64,000 nucleotides of DNA from Flavitalea sp966112615 (GCA_966112615.1 CBHWDO010000004.1:221794-285793); one strand, 5' to 3'; shown: positions 26,276 to 35,788, numbered from the stretch's first letter. Numbers and translations are program-made. The notes: generated from the letters alone by a model not told the origin.

Positions 26276-27556
26276 ATGCAAAGAGACACGCTGGTTTTTG
26301 ACCTCATCAACAAAGAACTGGAACGTCAGCGAAACGGTATCGAACTGATCGCTTCCGAAAACTTCACCTCCCTGCAGGTTATGCAGGCCATGGGAAGTGT
26401 TATGACCAACAAATACGCCGAAGGCTATCCTGGTAGAAGATATTATGGTGGATGTGAGATCGTAGACCAGACTGAACAACTGGCTATCGATCGTATCAGG
26501 CAGATCTTTGATTGCGAATATGCAAACGTACAACCTCACTCCGGTGCCCAGGCTAACGCAGCAGTAATGCTGGCAATCCTTCAGCCGGGAGATAAAATAC
26601 TAGGACTGGATCTAAGCATGGGCGGTCACCTTACACACGGCTCCCCTGTTAACTTCTCCGGTAAACTTTACCAGCCACTTTTTTATGGTTTGAAAAGAGA
26701 AGATGGCCGAGTGGATTATGAACAACTGGAAAAAGTTGCCCGCGAAGAAAAACCAAAACTGATCATCTGCGGTGCTTCCGCTTACAGCCGCGACTGGGAT
26801 TACCCACGCATCCGCAAGGTGGCCGATGAGATCGGTGCTTTTGTACTGTGTGACATGGCTCACCCTGCAGGATTGATCGCAAAAGGATTACTTTCTTCTC
26901 CTTTTGAATATTGCCACTTTGTTACCTCAACAACCCACAAAACTCTTCGTGGACCAAGAGGCGGTATCATATTAATGAAAAAGGATTTCGAAAATCCATT
27001 CGGCTTAAAAGATCCTAAAGGAAACACCCGTATGATGAGCAACCTCATTGACATGGCTGTTTTCCCTGGAACACAGGGCGGACCTCTGGAGCATGTGATC
27101 GCTGCAAAAGCTATTGCATTTGGTGAGATCCTGACAGAGGAATTTACTCACTACGCAAACCAGGTAGTAAAAAATGCGCAGGCAATGGCCAAAGCATTTA
27201 TCAATCGCGGTTATGATATCGTATCAGGCGGAACTGATAACCATCTTCTGCTGATCGATCTTCGTAATAAAAATATCAGCGGAAAGAAGGCTGAAGGTGT
27301 ATTGGGTAAAGCCGATATCACAGTGAACAAGAACATGGTTCCTTTCGATGATAAATCTGCTTTTGTAACTTCAGGAATTCGTGTGGGTGTGCCTGCCATC
27401 ACTTCAAGAGGAATGATGGAAGAGCATATGGAAAATGTAGTTGACTTCATTGATCTCGCCCTGATGAATGCAGATGATGAAGAAAAACTGCACAGTATCG
27501 CCAAAGAAGTGAATACCTATATGCAGCAGTTCCCATTGTATCCTGAATTAGGTTAA
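26276..27556 (+). CDS. glyA: Serine hydroxymethyltransferase
   Basis: A 426-residue PLP enzyme interconverting serine plus tetrahydrofolate with glycine plus methylene-tetrahydrofolate, the main one-carbon source for purine and thymidylate synthesis. Start at 26276 (MQRDTLVFDLINKELERQRNGIELIASEN). The PLP-lysine motif VTSTTHKTLRGPRGG is near residue 223-237, with DMAHPAGLIA just before. The length is typical. purQ and purS are elsewhere in the window, but not linked. It is followed after 29 bases by the DUF4293 gene on the same strand. Confidence 0.98.
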   Translation: MQRDTLVFDLINKELERQRNGIELIASENFTSLQVMQAMGSVMTNKYAEGYPGRRYYGGCEIVDQTEQLAIDRIRQIFDCEYANVQPHSGAQANAAVMLAILQPGDKILGLDLSMGGHLTHGSPVNFSGKLYQPLFYGLKREDGRVDYEQLEKVAREEKPKLIICGASAYSRDWDYPRIRKVADEIGAFVLCDMAHPAGLIAKGLLSSPFEYCHFVTSTTHKTLRGPRGGIILMKKDFENPFGLKDPKGNTRMMSNLIDMAVFPGTQGGPLEHVIAAKAIAFGEILTEEFTHYANQVVKNAQAMAKAFINRGYDIVSGGTDNHLLLIDLRNKNISGKKAEGVLGKADITVNKNMVPFDDKSAFVTSGIRVGVPAITSRGMMEEHMENVVDFIDLALMNADDEEKLHSIAKEVNTYMQQFPLYPELG

Positions 27557-27585
27557 TTTCACAAAGGATAACCAACCATACAACT

Positions 27586-28011
27586 ATGATACAAAGGATT
27601 CAATCGCTTTATCTATTAATAGTAGCCATTGCAGCATTTTCTACTTATACCCTTAAATTATATGTAGGAAAACTTTCTGACGGATCTGAACGACCATTCT
27701 TACTGGCCGATGATTTCCTGATGGTGATCGCTATTATTTTATTAGGACTGCTTGCAATTGCATGCATCTTCTTATTCAAGAACAGGAACCTGCAATTTAA
27801 ATTGTCTGTGATTGGAGCTATCGCTTCTTTTGGATTTCTTTTCCTGGAATACTTTAAAGTTGAATCTTTCAAGACCAGCATGAATTTTATTTCTGGTCAG
27901 TACCAGGTTGGAGCTATCGTTCCGTTATTTATGGTGATCTTTTTCTTCCTTGCAGCAAAAGGAATTTATAAGGATGAAAAACTGGTGAAAAGTCTGAATC
28001 GATTAAGATAA
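27586..28011 (+). CDS. DUF4293 membrane protein
   Basis: A 141-residue inner-membrane protein of the Bacteroidota-specific DUF4293 family. It begins MIQRIQSLYLLIVAI and has four predicted helices (about 6-24, 44-64, 71-87, 107-125). The function is unknown. It is probably co-transcribed with glyA. Its stop codon ends at the base immediately before the first base of the convergent gene, leaving no intergenic DNA. Confidence 0.8.
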   Translation: MIQRIQSLYLLIVAIAAFSTYTLKLYVGKLSDGSERPFLLADDFLMVIAIILLGLLAIACIFLFKNRNLQFKLSVIGAIASFGFLFLEYFKVESFKTSMNFISGQYQVGAIVPLFMVIFFFLAAKGIYKDEKLVKSLNRLR

Positions 28012-28509
28012 TTACTTACCCAGTTCAAATTCATAACTCTTCAATAAACGGCCATCCCGAAGCTTATTCTGGATGGTCTTTATTTTTATATCCTGTTTAC
28101 CATTCGTGAATACAACATGCTCCTCGTTGGTATAGCTGTACTTATTCTTTGTTTTGAAGTAATTATACAAGAGAAAAGTATTCATCTTTAAATACTCATC
28201 CTTATTGTAAGTCCGGTACTTTACCAGCCGGCTGTGCAGCTCACCTACCGCTGCATCCATTAATGTAAGTGAACGAACCCAGGAAGGACCTTCACTGTTT
28301 CGTTCTACATGATTATAATAAAGGCTGATCATGGTACTGTCCTGCTCCTTTTCCATCAACACATATCCTTTACTCTTCATCAATGTATCTATCACGAAAC
28401 TTTCTTTATCCAATAAGGATTGAAGGAATGGAATATCCAATTGCTGGGCTTTTGCAAAGGATGCAGCCAGGCAACATATAACTATTATGTATACACGAAG
28501 AAGTTTCAT
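28012..28509 (-). CDS. Exported protein of unknown function
   Basis: A 165-residue protein. The ATG at 28509 opens a clean signal peptide (MKLLRVYIIVICCLAASFAKAQ); a second ATG six codons upstream would spoil it. The mature part is acidic and Tyr/Lys-rich with no motif I recognise; similar small exported proteins are common in Chitinophagaceae. It lies 43 bases downstream of uvrA's start region on the opposite side of the uvrA stop, so it is transcribed toward the DUF4293 gene and abuts it exactly. Confidence 0.55.
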   Translation of the reverse strand: MKLLRVYIIVICCLAASFAKAQQLDIPFLQSLLDKESFVIDTLMKSKGYVLMEKEQDSTMISLYYNHVERNSEGPSWVRSLTLMDAAVGELHSRLVKYRTYNKDEYLKMNTFLLYNYFKTKNKYSYTNEEHVVFTNGKQDIKIKTIQNKLRDGRLLKSYEFELGK

Positions 28510-28552
28510 CCCTGCAAAAGAATACAAATAACATTAATGTAAAAGTTAATAC

Positions 28553-31372
28553 CTACAGAAACTTACCTGTGTGGCTCTCTTTAACTTTTTTCAATCCGGC
28601 AGGCTGGCCCGCATATACCAAAGAACCGCCACCATCGCCCGCTTCAGGACCAAGATCTATCAACCAGTCAGCAGTTTTTATAACATCCGTGTTATGTTCA
28701 ATAACGATCAATGAATGTCCCTGCTCGATCAGGGCATTGAATGATGCCAGCAGTTTCTTGATATCATTGAAATGCAAACCAGTTGTTGGTTCATCAAATA
28801 TGAACAGGATATTTCCAGCCCCCTTTCCTTTACCAAGAAATGATGCAAGTTTCACACGTTGTGCTTCACCTCCAGAAAGTGTATCGGAGGATTGCCCCAA
28901 TTTGATATACCCCAATCCAACCGCACTTAGTGGGTTGATCCTTTTAACAATATCCTTTTCATCTTTAAAGAACTCAAGGGATTCATCAACACTCATCTCA
29001 AGCACATCAAACACACTTTTACCATTGAAAGTAACCTCCAAAACTTCTTCCTTGAATTTCTTTCCTCCGCACACTTCACAGGTAAGGTGAACATCTGCCA
29101 GGAACTGCATTTCCACTACCTGTTCTCCTTCACCCTTGCAGGCATCGCATCTTCCGGCATCTACATTGAAAGAAAAATGTTTGGGTTGAAATCCCCGGAT
29201 CTTACTCAATGGTTGTTTGGAAAAAAGATCCCTGATCTCATCCCACGCTTTGATATAAGTAACAGGATTACTTCTGGATGATTTACCAATTGGATTTTGA
29301 TCTACTAATTCGATCTGTGAAATACTTTCAATATCACCGGTTATTGCTTTATGCAATCCAACTTTTTCAGCAGCTTCTCCTTTGATCTTCTGCAAACCAG
29401 GATACAGGATCTGTTTTACCAGCGTTGTTTTACCGCTTCCGCTAACACCAGTAACTACGCACAATGTGTTCAGTGGAAATTCAACGGTAATATTTTTCAA
29501 ATTATGATGTCTTGCACCTTCTACCACAATAGAACGATTCCATTTGCGCAGCACTTTGGGAACATCGATTGTAAGCTGACCACTCAGGTATTTACCGGTA
29601 AGGCTTTTATCATTTGCTATGAGCTCGTCATAATTTCCCGCTGCCACTACTTCACCTCCAAGATGTGATGCAAGCGGACCCATATCAATAATATGATCAG
29701 CTTCACGCATCATTAATTCATCATGCTCCACTACAACTACGGTATTTCCAAGATCACGAAGTTCTTTCAATACTCTAATCAAACGCGCTGTATCCCTTGA
29801 ATGTAAACCAATCGAAGGCTCGTCAAGGATATATAATGAATTGGTTAAATTACTGCCGAGTGAACGGGTCAACTGGATCCTCTGGCTTTCTCCACCACTC
29901 AGTGAATTTGCCAGTCGGTTCAATGTGAGATAACCTAAACCAACATCTTCCAAAGTCTTCAATCGATGAGTTATTTCAATCAACATTCTTTTGGCAACCT
30001 GCTGATCAAATTCACTTAGTTGTAATTCTTCAAACCAACGTGAAAGGTCTCTTACAGGTAGCTCGCATAATTCACCAATATGTCTTCCACCTACTTTTAC
30101 AAACAATGCTTCTTTTCTCAAACGATATCCATTGCACTCAGGGCATTCGGTTCTTCCGCGATACCTCGACAACAATACCCTGTATTGAACCTTGTAAAGA
30201 TTTGCTTCAACTTCTTTAAAGAAATCATCGATTCCATTTATCACGCTGTTGCCCTTCCACAATAATTGATATTGCTGTGCCGTAAGATCCATGATTGGTT
30301 TATGAACCGGGAAATCATATTGCCGGGAAGACCTTATAAATTGATCTTTCCATTTGCCGAGTTTCTCGCCTTTCCAGGGTGCAACGGCACCTTCATATAC
30401 ACTCAATCTTTTATCGGGAATAACCAGGTCTTCATCGATTCCCAGGACCTGGCTAAATCCTTCGCACATTGGACATGCACCAAAAGGATTATTGAATGAA
30501 AAGAGATTTGGTACTGGCTCTTCGAACACCATGCCATCCAGTTCAAAACGGTTGGAGAAGGGGATTTTCTTTTCATTGTTGACAAGAAGATATACTTCTC
30601 CTTCTCCCTCGTACATCGCAGTGGTTATGGAATCCGTGATACGATGCTTATCATCCTCATCGAAATCCCGGATCACCAGCCTGTCGATCAGTACATATGT
30701 TTCTGATGAAGGTTTCCAGTTTTTTCCTAATGCTTCCACTTTCTCTTCAAGGATATCTTCGATCCTGTAAACCTCGCCATTGTGCAGGATGCGGGCGAAA
30801 CCTTTTTGCATCAGGATATTCAGTTCTTCTCCCGGTTTGCGATTGGCATGCTGCCTGAAGGGAACTATGAGCAATACCCTGTCGCCCTCATCAAGTTTCA
30901 GCAGGGCATTCAGCACATCGGCCACATCATCTTTTTTAACCTCTCTTCCTGAAATGGGAGAAATGGTTTTTCCAACCCTCGCAAAAAGTAAGCGCAGGTA
31001 ATCATATATCTCCGTCATACTCCCTACAGTGGAACGTGGAGTACGGGTAATCACTTTTTGTTCAATTGCGATAGCAGGGCAAAGTCCTTTTATATAATCC
31101 ACATCCGGCTTGACCATTCTAGCCATAAATTGACGAACGTAGGCGCTGAGTGATTCGGCATACCTGCGCTGCCCTTCGGCAAACAGGGTATCAATGGTAA
31201 GAGAAGATTTACCGGAACCCGAAACCCCCGTTACCACTACCAGTTTATTTCTTGGGATCCCAACCGATACATTTTTTAGGTTATGAACCCTTGCACCGTG
31301 TATATATATTAAGTCGGAAGATTGCTGTGGAGCTGCTATTTCTTTGCTTGATTTCCTTGCTGTCCGGGCCAT
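28553..31372 (-). CDS. uvrA: Excinuclease ABC subunit A
   Basis: A 939-residue damage-recognition ATPase of nucleotide excision repair. The start is at ATG 31372 (MARTARKSSKEI), not the upstream in-frame ATG at 31432, since the N-terminal ABC starts soon after (IYIHGARVHNLKNVSV). It has two ABC modules: Walker A GVSGSGKSSLTIDTL near 56 and GVSGSGKTTLVKQIL near 645. Signatures SLSGGESQRIQL and TLSGGEAQRVKL and the zinc-finger cysteines (CPMCEGF, CPECNGY, CDACKGEG, CEVCGGKKF) are all present. The TATATTTG -7 element ends only 3 bases before the ATG, hinting at a leaderless mRNA. Confidence 0.98.
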   Translation of the reverse strand: MARTARKSSKEIAAPQQSSDLIYIHGARVHNLKNVSVGIPRNKLVVVTGVSGSGKSSLTIDTLFAEGQRRYAESLSAYVRQFMARMVKPDVDYIKGLCPAIAIEQKVITRTPRSTVGSMTEIYDYLRLLFARVGKTISPISGREVKKDDVADVLNALLKLDEGDRVLLIVPFRQHANRKPGEELNILMQKGFARILHNGEVYRIEDILEEKVEALGKNWKPSSETYVLIDRLVIRDFDEDDKHRITDSITTAMYEGEGEVYLLVNNEKKIPFSNRFELDGMVFEEPVPNLFSFNNPFGACPMCEGFSQVLGIDEDLVIPDKRLSVYEGAVAPWKGEKLGKWKDQFIRSSRQYDFPVHKPIMDLTAQQYQLLWKGNSVINGIDDFFKEVEANLYKVQYRVLLSRYRGRTECPECNGYRLRKEALFVKVGGRHIGELCELPVRDLSRWFEELQLSEFDQQVAKRMLIEITHRLKTLEDVGLGYLTLNRLANSLSGGESQRIQLTRSLGSNLTNSLYILDEPSIGLHSRDTARLIRVLKELRDLGNTVVVVEHDELMMREADHIIDMGPLASHLGGEVVAAGNYDELIANDKSLTGKYLSGQLTIDVPKVLRKWNRSIVVEGARHHNLKNITVEFPLNTLCVVTGVSGSGKTTLVKQILYPGLQKIKGEAAEKVGLHKAITGDIESISQIELVDQNPIGKSSRSNPVTYIKAWDEIRDLFSKQPLSKIRGFQPKHFSFNVDAGRCDACKGEGEQVVEMQFLADVHLTCEVCGGKKFKEEVLEVTFNGKSVFDVLEMSVDESLEFFKDEKDIVKRINPLSAVGLGYIKLGQSSDTLSGGEAQRVKLASFLGKGKGAGNILFIFDEPTTGLHFNDIKKLLASFNALIEQGHSLIVIEHNTDVIKTADWLIDLGPEAGDGGGSLVYAGQPAGLKKVKESHTGKFL

Positions 31373-31375
31373 AGG

Positions 31376-31383
31376 CAAATATA
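31376..31383 (-). promoter_or_regulatory. -7-like element touching the uvrA start
   Basis: On the minus strand TATATTTG is followed by CCT and the ATG. It matches TAnnTTTG. No TTTG is found 19-20 bases upstream, so the call is tentative. Confidence 0.35.
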
Positions 31384-31494
31384 CTTGGATACAGAATAAT
31401 AGTGTCGGAATGAATAATAATAGGCGGTCCAATAGCTGTTTTAGTCGGTTACCCTTAATTTATTGTAGGGATTTCAAGAAAAATTTTCTAAAGT

Positions 31495-31524
31495 TTTGTA
31501 TTTTCAGAAAACTCTATATCTTTA
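31495..31524 (+). promoter_or_regulatory. Possible promoter of the ECF sigma gene
   Basis: TTTG (31495-31498), 18 bases, then TATCTTTA (31517-31524), one mismatch in TAnnTTTG. It would leave a leader of about 125 AT-rich bases. Confidence 0.35.
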
Positions 31525-31657
31525 GTTGGTAATTTGTACTCAATTTAGAAAACAAACATATATACTATCGATTAGACACTTCTACACAGAAAAACCAAAA
31601 ACCGACTTTTAAAATCCATTTTATAATAAATATCCTAAACCTTCAAATCGTAGAAGT

Positions 31658-32239
31658 ATGAATTCACTACGCTTAAAGACCGACAATGAGTTGATCCAGG
31701 ACTTCCAGGATGGAGACCTGAATGCACTCGAAATCCTTGTTCTTCGTCATAAGGACAAGATGTTTACTTCCATTCTATTTCTGGTAAAAGACAAATACCT
31801 TGCCGAGGACATTTTTCAGGATGTTCTGATCAAGGTAATCGATACCATCCGTGGAGGAAGGTACACAGAAGAGGGAAAGTTTCTCCCTTGGGCTATGCGT
31901 ATTGCACACAATCTTTGTGTAGACCATTTTAGAAAAGTTAAGCGTACACCAGCCATCAAAACCAGTGATGACCGCGACATTTTTGAAGTGATCAACTTTA
32001 CAGAAGACGGAGCTGATGTAAAAATGATGAAGCGCCAGAGCCACGACAGGGTACGTCAGATGCTCGATTTGCTTCCTGAAGATCAGCGCGAAGTGATCAT
32101 TCTTCGCCATTATGCCGACCTGAGCTTTAAAGAGATTGCTGCTTTGACAGATTGCAGTATCAATACAGCTTTAGGAAGAATGCGTTACGGTTTAATCAAC
32201 CTGCGTAAAATGATGGTTCAAAAGAATATAGCATTGTAA
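31658..32239 (+). CDS. RNA polymerase sigma factor, ECF family
   Basis: A 193-residue sigma-70-family factor directing RNA polymerase to alternative promoters. Region 2 is about 25-95 (YLAEDIFQDVLIKVIDTI, FLPWAMRIAHNLCVDHFRK) and region 4 about 128-185 (LLPEDQREVIILRHYADLSFKEIAALTDCSINTALGRMRYGL, with its helix-turn-helix). There is no adjacent anti-sigma gene, so control must come from elsewhere or from expression level. It is the conserved solitary type common in Bacteroidota. It is divergent from uvrA and convergent with the DsbD gene. Confidence 0.92.
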   Translation: MNSLRLKTDNELIQDFQDGDLNALEILVLRHKDKMFTSILFLVKDKYLAEDIFQDVLIKVIDTIRGGRYTEEGKFLPWAMRIAHNLCVDHFRKVKRTPAIKTSDDRDIFEVINFTEDGADVKMMKRQSHDRVRQMLDLLPEDQREVIILRHYADLSFKEIAALTDCSINTALGRMRYGLINLRKMMVQKNIAL

Positions 32240-32273
32240 GAACTTTACACTTAAGGGTACAACAGACAAATTG

Positions 32274-32288
32274 TAGTAGTAGTAGTAG
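32274..32288. repeat. (TAG)5 microsatellite
   Basis: Five perfect TAG triplets between the sigma-factor stop and the terminator. Confidence 0.8.
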
Positions 32289-32310
32289 AAAATAAAAGAC
32301 GAAAGTTATT

Positions 32311-32336
32311 TGCCTCCTTCGGGAGGCATTTTTTTT
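32311..32336 (+). terminator. Intrinsic terminator of the sigma-factor gene
   Basis: TGCCTCC and GGAGGCA enclose a TTCG tetraloop, followed by eight T. Confidence 0.9.
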
Positions 32337-32342
32337 ACAAAG

Positions 32343-32492
32343 AATCGGAAATCGATAATCGGAAATCGGAAATGGGCAGAACCAAGCGAAGCGCAGGGGC
32401 TGAACGACGGGCGTATAATTCACCGTTCAGCCCGCCCTCAGGGCCTTCTGCCATTTCCGATTTCCGATTACCGATTTCCGATTTTCTCTTAC
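32343..32492. repeat. AATCGG arms enclosing a short GGGCTGAAC palindrome
   Basis: Outer arms: AATCGGAAATCGATAATCGG-type units (32343-32371) against ATTTCCGATTTCCGATTACC-type units (32452-32480). Inside are GGGCAGAA...TTCTGCC, then GGGCTGAACG...CGTTCAGCCC, with one small side hairpin on each side (GC-GAA-GC and GCCC-TCA-GGGC). This is a single-junction version of the larger palindrome, nested in a different arm type. Confidence 0.85.
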
Positions 32493-32496
32493 CAAT

Positions 32497-34467
32497 TTAT
32501 TTTTTCCCCGCCTGTACCCCACACTCCAGCCACTCCTTAAACTCGGTAGCATTCGGTGTATATCCAACAGGCTTGTTCAACAATTGCTCATCAGCGGTGA
32601 TGATGGCATAAAGTGGCTGGGAAACTGATGTAAAATTCAGGTTCTGAAAAGTTGCATATTTATCGCCAATGGTCCGGACCTCCTTTTTAGATCCGTCCGC
32701 GAACTGGTGGATGAACTGATCATCCTTTGGAAGCAGTTTACGGTCATCAACATATAGTGATACCAGCACAAAATTCTTCTCGATCATCTCCTTGACCTCC
32801 GGAACAGTCCACACATTCTCTTCCATCTTACGACAGTTTACACAAGCCCATCCGGTAAAGTCAATAAGAACCGGCTTCCCCTGCTCCTTTGCTAACTTTA
32901 AAGCTGCTTCATAATCGTTAATTACATTGGCTTCAACACCTTTGAAGGCATCATGGCCATAAATGGAATAAGTCAATGGTGGAGGAAACCCGCTGATCAA
33001 TGCTCGGTTCGCATATTTCGTTTTGGTTAGTCCCGGCACCAGGTAAATGGTAAACAGTGCTACCACTATTCCCAATCCGATCCTGGCCTTGGTAAGTTTT
33101 GGTTTGCCCTCGTGCTTAAACTTCAACAGACCAAATAGATAAAGGCTTAGCAGGATTCCGATAATTATCCAGAACGCAAAGAAAACTTCTCTTGGTAATA
33201 TTCCCCAATGCTCCACCAGGTCTGCATTTGAAAGGAACTTGATAGCCAGCGCCAATTCCACAAAACCAAGTACGATTTTAACTGTGGTTAACCATCCTCC
33301 AGATTTAGGTAATGATTTCAATAAACTTGGGAAAAGAGCCAGGATGGTAAATGGCAACGCAAGAGCAAGTCCAAACCCAGCCATACCCATCGACAATTGC
33401 ATAGCGCCCCCATTGGTAGACAATGAACCGGCCAGTAATGACCCAAGTATAGGACCGGTACAGGAGAAAGAAACCAGGGCCAGGGTGAGGGCCATAAAGA
33501 AGATACCCAGGACTCCACCTACTCCCGATCTTTCATCCGCCTTATTGGCCAGGCTACTGGGCATTGTGATCTCAAAAAGCCCGAAGAAACTTAGGGCGAA
33601 CACCACGAAGATCACGAAAAATATAAGGTTCAGCCAGACATTCGTGGAAATATTGTTCAGGATCTCAGGGTTACTGGAATCCAGGAAATGAAATGGGATA
33701 CTTAAAATAACATAGATCAGAAGGATAAAGAATCCATAGAGGGAAGCATTGAAAATTCCTTTTTTACGACTGCCGGTTTTCTTGGTAAAGAAAGATACAG
33801 TCAACGGGATCATCGGGAATACGCATGGAGTGATCAGCGCCACCAATCCTCCTAAAAATCCCAGGAAAAAGATCCCCCAGATGCCTGAAGATGCGGATTC
33901 ATCCAGGCCTGTTCCGCCACAATTCTCAACAGGTGCATTTAATTTTATTGCCTCTCTTTTCAATCCAGTACTTGCAGCATCAACCTGCTGTAATGTAGCA
34001 GATCTGGCTACCACATTTCCTGAAGCATCAATGGAAAAACGGAATGGCTCATCAATGGGGCCAACCACTTCTTCCCCCTTCATAGCCATATAGCTGAGGT
34101 TACCTGAGATCTCGTCTTTACCTTCCACAACAGCCTCCACAACTATTTTGCCCTCAAAATATTTCACTTCAAGATTATCAAATAATGGTTCCTTCGCTGT
34201 TTTCAGATCTCCCGATTCTGAAGTAGAAACAATCCTGGTGGAAGTAGTAGTATCCGGGAATACCCTTGTATTGGGCTCGTCATCGCTGGCCGTAGTAGAA
34301 AAGAGTCTCCATCCCGGTTCTACAGTACCGCTAAACCGCAAAATGATTTTACCATCAGCCTTTTCAGCCTTAATATCCCAATTTACCGGCTTCTGAATGG
34401 AATCCTGACCAAATAATGATACACTGAAAAAAAGTACAAGAAGAGATATGATGTAACTTTTTACCAT
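32497..34467 (-). CDS. DsbD-type thiol:disulfide reductase, alpha-domain cysteines lost
   Basis: A 656-residue inner-membrane protein moving electrons from cytoplasmic thioredoxin to the periplasm. Signal peptide 1-20; alpha-like domain about 22-170; eight-helix CcdA-like core about 200-480 with the electron-shuttling C215 (LITPCVFP) and C336 (VSFSCTGP); C-terminal thioredoxin domain with C542-V-N-C545. The alpha domain lacks the usual CNDxxCLPP pair: it reads YMAMKGEEVVGPI. The neighbouring gene encodes a separate alpha domain that retains the pair, so the two may work together. Confidence 0.9.
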   Translation of the reverse strand: MVKSYIISLLVLFFSVSLFGQDSIQKPVNWDIKAEKADGKIILRFSGTVEPGWRLFSTTASDDEPNTRVFPDTTTSTRIVSTSESGDLKTAKEPLFDNLEVKYFEGKIVVEAVVEGKDEISGNLSYMAMKGEEVVGPIDEPFRFSIDASGNVVARSATLQQVDAASTGLKREAIKLNAPVENCGGTGLDESASSGIWGIFFLGFLGGLVALITPCVFPMIPLTVSFFTKKTGSRKKGIFNASLYGFFILLIYVILSIPFHFLDSSNPEILNNISTNVWLNLIFFVIFVVFALSFFGLFEITMPSSLANKADERSGVGGVLGIFFMALTLALVSFSCTGPILGSLLAGSLSTNGGAMQLSMGMAGFGLALALPFTILALFPSLLKSLPKSGGWLTTVKIVLGFVELALAIKFLSNADLVEHWGILPREVFFAFWIIIGILLSLYLFGLLKFKHEGKPKLTKARIGLGIVVALFTIYLVPGLTKTKYANRALISGFPPPLTYSIYGHDAFKGVEANVINDYEAALKLAKEQGKPVLIDFTGWACVNCRKMEENVWTVPEVKEMIEKNFVLVSLYVDDRKLLPKDDQFIHQFADGSKKEVRTIGDKYATFQNLNFTSVSQPLYAIITADEQLLNKPVGYTPNATEFKEWLECGVQAGKK

Positions 34468-34485
34468 GGTATAGCTTTAAAAAAA

Positions 34486-34519
34486 ATAAACGAGCTCTGT
34501 CGAAGCAGAACCCGTTTAT
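34486..34519 (-). terminator. Intrinsic terminator between alpha-domain gene and DsbD gene
   Basis: AAACGAGCTCTG and CAGAACCCGTTT pair around TCGAAG, and on the minus strand a T-run of about eight follows. It partly uncouples the two genes. Confidence 0.75.
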
Positions 34520-34537
34520 CCAGATATCTTTTTTTTA

Positions 34538-34990
34538 TTATCCACCTATGTTCACTGTAAAATCAACTGTTGCAGGAGGTAAACATTCTGTGTCGTTACA
34601 AACCATGAATTCCACTTTTCCTGCAAGCTTGCTTTTGGCAGATCCTTTCACTTTCACTAATTGTACAAACTCAACTGATTTTTCGTAATACTTCACTTCA
34701 CTGCTGAAAGCTTCTTCATATACTTTCTTCACTTTTCCAATTTCCTTAGGTTGTCCCTCCAGGGTCAGCAATGGGTTCCTATTGAAGGCAAAGCTTGTTG
34801 AAACGGGTCCTTCCCCGGCATTTTGAGCATAAATATGATAGTTGCCTTTAATATTGGCAATCATCTTTACTTCATAGGTCTTGTTATCTATCTTTTTTGA
34901 AGTAAAGGTCCAGTCTACCTTTTTATTGGATTGTGCAAAAATGGATGCCGTCAGCAACATCAATACGGAAAAAAATACAGATTTTTTCAT
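34538..34990 (-). CDS. Free-standing DsbD alpha-domain protein
   Basis: A 150-residue periplasmic protein with a signal peptide (about 1-19, ASIFAQ). It is homologous to the N-terminal domain of DsbD (disulfide bond corrector fold) and retains the redox pair C131-N-D-T-E-C136-LPP. It is encoded immediately upstream of the DsbD whose own alpha domain has lost these cysteines, so I infer that it carries electrons from that core to substrates. Confidence 0.8.
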   Translation of the reverse strand: MKKSVFFSVLMLLTASIFAQSNKKVDWTFTSKKIDNKTYEVKMIANIKGNYHIYAQNAGEGPVSTSFAFNRNPLLTLEGQPKEIGKVKKVYEEAFSSEVKYYEKSVEFVQLVKVKGSAKSKLAGKVEFMVCNDTECLPPATVDFTVNIGG

Positions 34991-35053
34991 ATGCTCCTTA
35001 ATTGAGGAACCAAAATTCGGATTTGTTATCCTAATGATTTGTTTAAAAACCCC

Positions 35054-35737
35054 TTAAGCATTCACAAAGTCATTCGCCCTGATCAACAGATCCTGCAGAA
35101 TGATCCTTCCATCGGTGTTTCCCAACACTTCTGATGTTGCTCTTTCAGGGTGTGGCATCATACCAAATACATTCCTGTCTTTATTGGTGATCCCTGCTAT
35201 ATTTCTTAAAGCTCCGTTCCAGTTTGCTTCTGCGCACACAGTACCGCTTGCATCGCAGTAATAGTATAATACCTGTCCATTTGCTTCCAGCTCATCAAGC
35301 AGTTTTTCTTCTCCATAAAATCTTCCTTCACCATGAGCAATTGGAATCTTTAAAGCCTGTTTTGATCCCGGAGCCTGCAGATAAACGTTCTTGCAAATGA
35401 ATTGTTGATTGGCATTTCTTAAAAGAGCTCCAGGCAATAGCTTGGATTCACAAAGGATCTGGAAACCATTACAAACTCCCAGTACCTTTCCTCCCCGGTT
35501 GGCAAAATCGATCACACTTTCCATCATCGGGCTGAAACGCGCGATAGCACCACAACGCAGGTAATCTCCATAAGAGAAACCTCCCGGAAGCACGATACAA
35601 TCATCAGTAGAAAACATACTGATGTCCTTATCCTTATGCCAAAGCATAATGACTTCCTGGTTCAGATCGTTCTGCAACGATTCCTGCATATCTCGATCGC
35701 AATTCGATCCCGGGAATACTACAACGCCAAATTTCAT
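35054..35737 (-). CDS. purQ: Phosphoribosylformylglycinamidine synthase, glutaminase subunit
   Basis: A 227-residue class I glutamine amidotransferase that supplies ammonia to PurL for FGAM formation in purine synthesis. MKFGVVVFPGSNCDRDM is the family start. The nucleophile C89 sits in VLGVCNGFQIL, and the His/Glu of the triad are in MMPHPERA near 198. The three-part PurS/PurQ/PurL enzyme is expected, and purS is present at 52109-52354. A separate purL is not in the window. Confidence 0.97.
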   Translation of the reverse strand: MKFGVVVFPGSNCDRDMQESLQNDLNQEVIMLWHKDKDISMFSTDDCIVLPGGFSYGDYLRCGAIARFSPMMESVIDFANRGGKVLGVCNGFQILCESKLLPGALLRNANQQFICKNVYLQAPGSKQALKIPIAHGEGRFYGEEKLLDELEANGQVLYYYCDASGTVCAEANWNGALRNIAGITNKDRNVFGMMPHPERATSEVLGNTDGRIILQDLLIRANDFVNA

Positions 35738-35788
35738 GTGATCTTTTTTTGGAGTGGCAAAGATAACGAATCCCTGCCAAGCTTTTAA

